From Bacillota bacterium (GTDB lineage: Bacteria; Bacillota; Clostridia; Christensenellales; Pumilibacteraceae), in the NCBI GenBank assembly GCA_009787685.1, contig WQSV01000078.1, positions 1 through 6,892 on the forward strand: a stretch of 6,892 nucleotides of DNA. The letters run 5' to 3'. The notes under the pieces were generated by a model. The model did not search any database. It was not told the origin of the DNA and worked only from the letters and a program-made list of their open reading frames with translations. The translations under genes and the position numbers were made by a program. Below are positions 1 through 5,548 of the stretch, piece after piece. Positions within the stretch are counted from its first letter, which is position 1, and each line of letters opens with the position of its first letter.

Positions 1-552
1 TTTTTCCTTGTGTCCTCAACCCATTCTTCTCATCATAATGCCATGATTTCAGCGAGTCAATCTCGAAGAAGGGGGGGGGCAGGTTTTGTCATTAGTCATG
101 ATAATTCATATTTGGTGATTTCTCAAACTTTTGACAACGAACTCACCGCCAATCTAATGCTTTTGCAAAATCGAGGAATGAAACTTCATCGCCCAAAATC
201 AAACGAATTGGTCTTTAATGAAAACGACATTGAACTCTTTCGTTTCATTAATCAACCAACATTATTATACACTAATATTTCAAAAATGCAAAGCGATTTT
301 ATATCTCATCAAATTTCTTCGCAAGCAGTTTTTTTTGCAATTGAAAATTTGAAAACAACGATTCAAAGTATGTTCAATGAATTAGTTGTCTTGGATGCGC
401 CTTCTCATCTAAAAGAATTTTATGTCAATTTGTTTGGTGCGTTTGGTGACTTTGAGAATTTCGCGAAAACTTATTCAATTTCTTCATCATTAAAATATCT
501 TAAATCAAACATTGCTCATGAGTATCTTTTGATATTTTTGCAAGAAAGTTAG
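1..552 (+). CDS. Unrecognised protein, left end outside the window
   Basis: I do not recognise this protein. The frame is open from the left edge to the TAG at 550-552. The first possible start is GTG at 10 (180 aa) and the next is ATG at 43, but neither has a Shine-Dalgarno site, so the true start may lie upstream. The first 25 or so residues are rich in Ser and His. An Arg-Arg-Arg-Gly-Gly stretch encoded by a run of nine G follows. The remaining roughly 150 residues look like an ordinary mixed soluble globular protein, with many Phe, Asn and Ser and a helical-looking C-terminus, and no membrane segment or known catalytic motif. The other two forward frames hit stops at 36-38 and 44-46, so this is the only frame open before the G run. 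The leuS promoter begins one base after its stop, so it is probably the last gene of its own transcript. Confidence 0.6.
   Translation, partial: FFLVSSTHSSHHNAMISASQSRRRGGAGFVISHDNSYLVISQTFDNELTANLMLLQNRGMKLHRPKSNELVFNENDIELFRFINQPTLLYTNISKMQSDFISHQISSQAVFFAIENLKTTIQSMFNELVVLDAPSHLKEFYVNLFGAFGDFENFAKTYSISSSLKYLKSNIAHEYLLIFLQES
71..79 (+). repeat. Run of nine G inside a coding frame
   Basis: An uninterrupted G9 tract lies near the 5' end of the unrecognised gene and encodes part of Arg-Gly-Gly. Such tracts are rare in AT-rich DNA. They are known sites of slipped-strand length change and also of sequencing length errors. At nine G the frame is open on both sides. A change of one or two G would join the downstream frame to frames that stop at 36-38 or 44-46. 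Confidence 0.9.
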
Positions 553-588
553 TTGCAATGCGAAAAAAAATGTGCTATAATACTAGCA
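553..588 (+). promoter_or_regulatory. leuS promoter, extended -10, leaderless
   Basis: The -35 hexamer TTGCAA is at 553-558 and a perfect TATAAT is at 576-581, separated by exactly 17 bases. A TG at 573-574, one base before the -10, makes it an extended -10 promoter. Counting the last -10 base as -7 puts +1 at base 588, which is the A of the leuS ATG. The transcript should therefore have no 5' leader, and none of the bases before the ATG form a Shine-Dalgarno site. The promoter starts one base after the upstream stop codon. Confidence 0.85.
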
Positions 589-3041
589 TGATAGATTTTA
601 AATTGCTTGACAAAAAGTGGAATGACTACTGGGAAAAACACAATCTCAACAAGTTTAATGAAAAAAATATTGACAAAAAATATTACTCGCTTGTGATGTT
701 TTCTTATCCATCTGCTTCCAATTTGCATTTGGGACATTGGTATAACTATGCTCCAGCGGACACTTTCTCAAGGTTCAAAAGGATGCAGGGTCATGAAGTT
801 TTTGCTCCAATGGGTTTTGACAGTTTCGGACTGCCAGCGGAAAATTTTGCCATAAAAACGGGCACTCATCCAATGGATTCAACAAACGCAAACATAAAAA
901 CCATGCAAAAACAGTTGGCGGGCATTGGTGCGATGTATGACCCATCTTCTTATCTTGAAACTTCTGATCCATCGTATTACAAGTTTACTCAATGGTTGTT
1001 TTTGAAATTGTTTGAAAAAGGACTGGCATACCAAAAACTTGCGCCAGTAAATTTTTGCACATCTTGCCAAACTGTTATTGCAAACGAGCAAGTCATTGAC
1101 AACAAGTGTGAAAGGTGTTCAGCGGATGTTGAAAAAAGAGAGATGACCCAATGGTTTTTCTCAATCACGAAATATGCCGAAGAGCTTTTGCAAAAACTCG
1201 ACACGCTTGACTGGCCTTCAAAAACAGTTGCAATGCAAAAAAACTGGATAGGAAAGTCAACTGGTGGAGAGATTTCATTTGAGCTAGAGTGTGACGATTG
1301 CAAGAAAAAATGCAACGAAAAAATAACAGTTTTCACAACGCGTGCGGACACTGTTTTTGGAGTGTCCTATGTTGTTCTTGCTCCCGAACACCCATTTGTT
1401 GAAAAAATAACAACAGAAAAGCAAAAGAAAGAAGTTCAAGAATATGTCAAAAATACATTAAAAATTAGTGACCTTGACCGTCAAACCTCAAAGGAAAAGA
1501 CAGGTGTTTTCACTGGAGCTTATTGCGTTAATCCTGCGAATGGGGAAAAAATTCCAGTTTATATTGCGGATTATTGCTTGATGAACTATGGAACTGGTGC
1601 GGTAATGGCAGTCCCAGCTCATGATGAAAGAGATTTTGAATTTGCAAATAAATATAATCTGCCGATTAAAAAAGTAATTGAATCAATGCAGTATAACGGG
1701 CAAGTTAGTTTGCTGCCTTTTGTTGAGAAAGGAGTTTTGATTAATAGTGGTGCTTACAGTGGACTTGAGTCAAACAAAGCAATACGACAAATTCTCAAAG
1801 ATCTTGAAAAGGTGAAAAAGGGACAAGCAAAAACAAATTATCGTCTTCGTGATTGGTCTGTTTCTCGTCAACGCTACTGGGGTGCGCCAATCCCAATAGT
1901 TCATTGTGAAAAATGTGGAATTGTTCCAGTCCCAGAGAAAGATTTGCCGATTGAGCTTCCGTATAATGTCCAGTTCACAAGAGACGGAGTCAACCCTCTT
2001 TCAAAATGTGAAGAGTTCATAAACACAACTTGCCCAAAATGCAAGAAATCAGCAAGAAGGGAGAGTGACACTCTTGACACTTTTGTTTGTTCAAGTTGGT
2101 ATTTCCTTCGTTATCCCGATGCAAACAACGCGACTTTGCCATTCGACACAAACAAAATTGCAAAAATGTTGCCAGTCGATAAATATATCGGCGGAGCAGA
2201 ACATGCATGCATGCATCTCCTTTATTCACGATTCATAACCAAAGCCTTTCGAGACATGGGGTATTTGAACTTTGACGAACCTTTCGCTTCTCTTGTTCAT
2301 CAAGGACTAATACTTGGAAAAGATGGTTTCAAAATGTCAAAATCAAGAGGAAATGTCGTCAATCCAGACCTCTATGTCAATGAACATGGAAGTGATGTTT
2401 TCAGAATGTATTTGATGTTTGGTTTCTCTTTCATTGAGGGTGGAGCATGGAATGATGATGGTATTCTTGCATTGAAAAAGTTCCTAGAACGCGTTTGGAG
2501 GCTGGTTGAAAAAGTTTCTGCATCTTTAAAATCAACGCCTTTTGCAACACTCGAATTCAATTTTGATTTGTCTTATGCTATGCACTATGCAATAAAACAT
2601 GTCACAGAAGATCTTGAGAAGCTCTCGTTTAACACTGCAATTGCAAGATTAATGGAATTGGTCAATTCAATCTATAAACACATTGAATCGGGAACAAGTC
2701 TCTCGCTTGTGTCAGAAGTAGTCCAGACTTTAATAAAACTTCTCGCTCCATTCGCTCCTCATATCGCGGAAGAATTGCATCAAATCATGGGTGGAGAAGG
2801 GAGTGTGTTCTCTCATCAGTTCCCAGTTTGCGATGAAAATGCATTAGTAAAACTTGAAACAGAACTAGCAGTTCAAGTCAATTCAAAAATCAAATCAAAA
2901 GTCATAGTTCCAACGTCGGCAACTAATGAAGAAATTGAAAAAATTGCATTAGCGGATGAAAAAGTTATTGAATCAACAAATGGAGCAAATCCCAAAAAAG
3001 TAATCATTATTAAAGACAGATTGATTAACATTATTGTGTAA
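588..3041 (+). CDS. leuS: Leucyl-tRNA synthetase
   Basis: This cytoplasmic class Ia synthetase attaches leucine to tRNA-Leu using ATP and edits mischarged tRNA. From ATG 588 it is 817 aa, normal for bacterial LeuRS. Visible landmarks are: the N-terminus with KKWNDYWE; the HIGH-type motif HLGH at residues 47-50; a zinc-type Cys-x2-Cys pair set (NFCTSC, KCERC) after about residue 160; the CP1 editing domain with TTRADTVFG and the AHDERD motif, whose Asp346 aligns with the editing Asp of other LeuRS; a second Cys-x2-Cys region; WYFLRYPD; KMSKS at 582-586; and a helical anticodon-binding domain ending in the C-terminal tail. An in-frame ATG at 558 would add ten residues, but it overlaps the -35 box and lies upstream of the predicted transcript, so 588 is preferred. 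An extra Cys cluster (Cys235, 238, 242) sits at the entry to CP1. The stop is TAA, and all twelve Trp codons are TGG. Confidence 0.97.
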   Translation: MIDFKLLDKKWNDYWEKHNLNKFNEKNIDKKYYSLVMFSYPSASNLHLGHWYNYAPADTFSRFKRMQGHEVFAPMGFDSFGLPAENFAIKTGTHPMDSTNANIKTMQKQLAGIGAMYDPSSYLETSDPSYYKFTQWLFLKLFEKGLAYQKLAPVNFCTSCQTVIANEQVIDNKCERCSADVEKREMTQWFFSITKYAEELLQKLDTLDWPSKTVAMQKNWIGKSTGGEISFELECDDCKKKCNEKITVFTTRADTVFGVSYVVLAPEHPFVEKITTEKQKKEVQEYVKNTLKISDLDRQTSKEKTGVFTGAYCVNPANGEKIPVYIADYCLMNYGTGAVMAVPAHDERDFEFANKYNLPIKKVIESMQYNGQVSLLPFVEKGVLINSGAYSGLESNKAIRQILKDLEKVKKGQAKTNYRLRDWSVSRQRYWGAPIPIVHCEKCGIVPVPEKDLPIELPYNVQFTRDGVNPLSKCEEFINTTCPKCKKSARRESDTLDTFVCSSWYFLRYPDANNATLPFDTNKIAKMLPVDKYIGGAEHACMHLLYSRFITKAFRDMGYLNFDEPFASLVHQGLILGKDGFKMSKSRGNVVNPDLYVNEHGSDVFRMYLMFGFSFIEGGAWNDDGILALKKFLERVWRLVEKVSASLKSTPFATLEFNFDLSYAMHYAIKHVTEDLEKLSFNTAIARLMELVNSIYKHIESGTSLSLVSEVVQTLIKLLAPFAPHIAEELHQIMGGEGSVFSHQFPVCDENALVKLETELAVQVNSKIKSKVIVPTSATNEEIEKIALADEKVIESTNGANPKKVIIIKDRLINIIV

Positions 3042-3140
3042 TATTTTTTTGCGTATTGCTAGATTATTTTCTGTTTTGAGAATGGCATTGTTTTTGAGTG
3101 CTTCAAAGAAATATAGCAAGAGTAAAAAGCAAAATTATGG

Positions 3141-3167
3141 TTGAATGAGTGATTGATTCTATATAAA
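3141..3167 (+). promoter_or_regulatory. Candidate purK promoter (weak)
   Basis: TTGAAT at 3141-3146 could be a -35 and TATAAA at 3162-3167 a -10, but the spacer is only 15 bases. If real, +1 would lie near 3174, giving a leader of about 34 bases that contains the Shine-Dalgarno site. No better pair was seen in the 166-base gap between leuS and purK. The leuS end has no convincing terminator, so read-through from leuS is an alternative. Confidence 0.35.
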
Positions 3168-3193
3168 TACATCATAACTTAACAATAAAAACC

Positions 3194-3199
3194 AAAGGA
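3194..3199 (+). promoter_or_regulatory. Shine-Dalgarno site of purK
   Basis: AAAGGA ends eight bases before the ATG at 3208, which is a good position and fixes the purK start. It shows that this organism does use Shine-Dalgarno initiation, unlike the starts of leuS and of the protease gene in this window. Confidence 0.8.
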
Positions 3200-3207
3200 A
3201 AAAAATC

Positions 3208-4347
3208 ATGACAAATCAAATAAAAACAATCGGAATAGTAGGCGGAGGACAACTCGGCAAAATGATGATTCTTGAAGCTAAGTATCTTGGATTTCGAATT
3301 ATCACACTTGACCCAAGTGAAGATTGTCCGTCATCTTCAATAAGCGATGAATTAATAGTTGCTTCTTTTTCTGATAAATTAGCCTATGAAAAACTTGCTA
3401 GAATGTGCGATGTCATAACATATGAATTTGAACATATTGACGCAGAAATTCTTTCGGAACTAGAGAGGAAAGGTCACAAAATTTATCCGTCTGTCGCATC
3501 ACTTAAAGTTATTCAAGACAAATTGACGCAAAAACAAGCGCTTGAAAAAGCAGGGATTCCTGTTCCAAAATTTGTTGGAACGAGTGGTGTTGAAGAAATT
3601 TTTGAATACTATGACAGGCATAATAAACCATTTTTCCTCAAATCTCGCTGCGGGGGCTATGATGGAAAGGGTAATTACCATGTCAAAACTAGAGAAGACA
3701 TTGAAATCGGTTTCAAACAACTTGCTCATCCACTAATGGTCGAAGAACTCGCTGATTTTGAAAAAGAAGTTTCAGTCATTGCAACTCGTGGAATCAATGG
3801 AGATATTGTTGTTTTTCCAATAGCTGAAAATGTTCATGAAAACAGCATTTTGGACACAACCACTGTTCCTGCGATTGTTTCAAAAAAAATGCAACCAAAA
3901 ATAATGGATATTGCAAAACGTGTCATGGAATGCTTTAGTGGAGTTGGAACATTTTGTGTTGAATTGTTCTATAACGAAAAAACAGGGGTTGTTTCTGTTA
4001 ATGAAGTTGCTCCTCGTGTTCACAATTCTGGTCACTACACAATTGAAGCAACCAGAACGTCTCAATTTGAAAATCATATTCGCGCAATTTGTGGTTTGCC
4101 ACTTGGTTCAACCGAAATGATAGTGCCAGCAACAATTATGAAAAATGTCATTGGCTCAAACAGTGGCAAAGCTGAATTTACCGGAATTGAGGAAGCGTAT
4201 GAAATTGACGGAGTCAATGCTCATATATATGGAAAATCGGAAACAAAAAAAGGCAGAAAAATGGGGCACTACACCGTGACGGGAAACAGCATTGAAGCTG
4301 TCCGAAACAAATTGAAAAAAATCAACATTGAATGTGTTGGAAAATAG
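3208..4347 (+). CDS. purK: N5-carboxyaminoimidazole ribonucleotide synthase
   Basis: PurK joins aminoimidazole ribonucleotide with bicarbonate, using ATP, to give N5-CAIR, which PurE then rearranges to CAIR in de novo purine synthesis. It is a cytoplasmic ATP-grasp enzyme. At 379 aa the length is usual. The order is: an N-terminal pre-ATP-grasp fold with GGGQLG at residues 12-17; YEFEHID at 72-78; the ATP-grasp region with the glycine-rich loop RCGGYDGKG at 147-155; a conserved VEELADFEKEVS stretch; and the metal- and substrate-binding motif NEVAPRVHNSGH at 265-276, followed by YTIEA and a C-terminal domain containing HIYGK and KMGHYT. The family more often has Pro where Val271 stands here. 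The start is fixed by the Shine-Dalgarno site. The neighbours are not purine genes and no purE is in the window, so its partner must be encoded elsewhere. A hairpin terminator follows 13 bases after the TAG stop. Confidence 0.97.
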   Translation: MTNQIKTIGIVGGGQLGKMMILEAKYLGFRIITLDPSEDCPSSSISDELIVASFSDKLAYEKLARMCDVITYEFEHIDAEILSELERKGHKIYPSVASLKVIQDKLTQKQALEKAGIPVPKFVGTSGVEEIFEYYDRHNKPFFLKSRCGGYDGKGNYHVKTREDIEIGFKQLAHPLMVEELADFEKEVSVIATRGINGDIVVFPIAENVHENSILDTTTVPAIVSKKMQPKIMDIAKRVMECFSGVGTFCVELFYNEKTGVVSVNEVAPRVHNSGHYTIEATRTSQFENHIRAICGLPLGSTEMIVPATIMKNVIGSNSGKAEFTGIEEAYEIDGVNAHIYGKSETKKGRKMGHYTVTGNSIEAVRNKLKKINIECVGK

Positions 4348-4360
4348 AGCAATAACAATG

Positions 4361-4393
4361 AAAACGAGCGATGAAACATTTGTTCGTTTTTTT
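4361..4393 (+). terminator. Rho-independent terminator of purK
   Basis: Bases 4361-4371 pair with 4380-4390 to give an 11-bp stem with two G-U pairs around an eight-base loop (4372-4379). The 3' arm runs into a seven-T tract (4387-4393). It starts 13 bases after the purK stop and separates purK from the protease gene. Confidence 0.8.
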
Positions 4394-4468
4394 GTTTGAA
4401 TGACAATCATAAACAGAAAATTGCAAAATATTTTCAAAAATCTATTTCATATTTTTCTTGATATTTCC

Positions 4469-4507
4469 TTGACATAATAGTGTATATGTGGTATAGTTAA
4501 TGTCTAT
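4469..4507 (+). promoter_or_regulatory. Protease gene promoter, extended -10, almost leaderless
   Basis: A perfect -35 TTGACA at 4469-4474 is followed after exactly 17 bases by TATAGT at 4492-4497, with a TG at 4489-4490 making it an extended -10. The predicted +1 is at about 4504-4506, leaving only two to four bases before the ATG at 4508. The 30 or so bases before the -35 are very AT-rich and could act as an UP element. Confidence 0.8.
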
Positions 4508-5548
4508 ATGTCTGCATTTAAGAACATGAGAAAATTTTTGATTATGTTTTTATTGTTTGTTGCAGTTGCAACAAGCATGGTTTTTGCTGTTGGTTTTTCT
4601 CCAGACAAGGATTATTTTGTTGAACTTGAAAACGGCGAAACATTGAGCGAGAGAGTTTTGTTTGATAATGTTGAAAAAAGCATGGCAATGTTTGATTCTG
4701 TTATGACGAGATATCGCCGTCCATCATTAATTCAACCTTTTAGTTTTGATGGGGTTCCTCAATATGATTATAACAGTCAATTTGCAGGTGTTTGGTATTG
4801 TGAAAGAGGATATCTCAACATTGGTGTCACAAACGATTCTAGAGAAGCAACAAGAAGCCCTGCAGTTGTCTATCATCTTCGTGATTTTTCCCACAATTTT
4901 TTGATGACAGTCCATGGTGCAATTTGGGAGAGGTCTCCGCATTACTCCATCTTTGGAGTTGCTCTTCTTCCTCAATACAATCAAGTGGAAGTTCGACTTG
5001 AAAACAAAAATTATATTGCAAATATCATCACCTACCTTGAAACAAGATCGCTTTTCAGAGAAAATTCAATAAAGTTTATTGAAGAGGAAATGCCAACTCC
5101 AACGAACATGCACTCTCCAATGAATGACTGGAGCTATAGGCCGAGTCATGTTGAAGAAGAAGATGAAATTGTTGGACCAATGAGTTCAAACCCAACTCCA
5201 AACCCTATTCACGCGGGTGGACGAATTTTTGCAAGTAGTATTAATGCAAGCAATCAAAATTGGAGACCATGGAGAGGAACTATTTCTGCCACTGCAACTT
5301 GCAATATAACTGGAAGGCCGGGAATAATAACGAATGCCCATGTTGCAGAATCATTTAACAGAAATTTTAGCACGCGAGACGATCTTGAAGATCGAAATGG
5401 AAACACAATAATTGCAAACCAAAGAGCGCAATACATAATGATAGGACTTGCGGACGCAACTTTTATTCCGTTTGCAAACCCTCACGCTTGGGAATTCAAT
5501 TCTTCCGCTTCGTGGTTCACAAGAGGCTCGCCAATTCCTGATGGTTGA
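4508..5548 (+). CDS. Secreted trypsin-fold serine protease, part before the in-frame TGA
   Basis: This is the first 346 codons of a larger secreted serine protease that is cut by TGA at codon 347. Residues 1-27 are a signal peptide: basic start with Lys5, Arg8 and Lys9, a hydrophobic core from about 10 to 24, and a likely cut after Val-Phe-Ala27. Residues 28 to about 235 are a pro-region. Its FAGVWY...YLNIGVTND pattern resembles the pro-domains of alpha-lytic-protease-like enzymes, and an acidic, Pro-rich linker follows (inference). The catalytic fold starts near GGRIFASS. GIITNAHVAES supplies the catalytic His278 and GLADATF a likely catalytic Asp316. The catalytic Ser is missing from this fragment and lies after the TGA, so the fragment alone cannot be an active protease. 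ATG 4508 is chosen because it sits just after the promoter. ATG 4526 (residue 7) is an alternative, but neither has a Shine-Dalgarno site. Confidence 0.85.
   Translation: MSAFKNMRKFLIMFLLFVAVATSMVFAVGFSPDKDYFVELENGETLSERVLFDNVEKSMAMFDSVMTRYRRPSLIQPFSFDGVPQYDYNSQFAGVWYCERGYLNIGVTNDSREATRSPAVVYHLRDFSHNFLMTVHGAIWERSPHYSIFGVALLPQYNQVEVRLENKNYIANIITYLETRSLFRENSIKFIEEEMPTPTNMHSPMNDWSYRPSHVEEEDEIVGPMSSNPTPNPIHAGGRIFASSINASNQNWRPWRGTISATATCNITGRPGIITNAHVAESFNRNFSTRDDLEDRNGNTIIANQRAQYIMIGLADATFIPFANPHAWEFNSSASWFTRGSPIPDG
5546..5548 (+). other. In-frame TGA splitting the protease gene
   Basis: TGA stands between Pro-Asp-Gly and Gly-Asp-Asn codons, with coding sequence for one protein on both sides in the same frame. 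One base change would turn it into TGG, CGA or GGA. The next base is G. The sequence GAGGAG that overlaps it looks like a Shine-Dalgarno site, but no in-frame ATG, GTG or TTG lies at a suitable distance; the first in-frame start is GTG at 5600. Confidence 0.9.

Noticed and set aside
558..587. Longer leuS start adding ten residues
   Set aside because: The ATG at 558 overlaps the -35 hexamer and lies upstream of the predicted transcription start; the extra residues do not look like a LeuRS N-terminus.
2201..2217. ATGCATGCATGCAT-type palindrome
   Set aside because: It is explained by the conserved LeuRS segment AEHACMHLL and needs no other function.
3027..3050. Hairpin plus seven-T run at the end of leuS as a terminator
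   Set aside because: The stem is seven pairs with one mismatch and only A-U pairs, so it is too weak to call.
3056..3119. Inverted repeat TTGCTA / TAGCAA between leuS and purK
   Set aside because: Only six bases each with a loop of more than 50 bases in AT-rich DNA; no riboswitch consensus (including the purine type) could be recognised around it.
4416..4435. Inverted repeat GAAAAT / ATTTTC before the protease promoter as an operator
   Set aside because: Six A/T-rich bases per arm are expected by chance here, and it is more than 30 bases from the -35.
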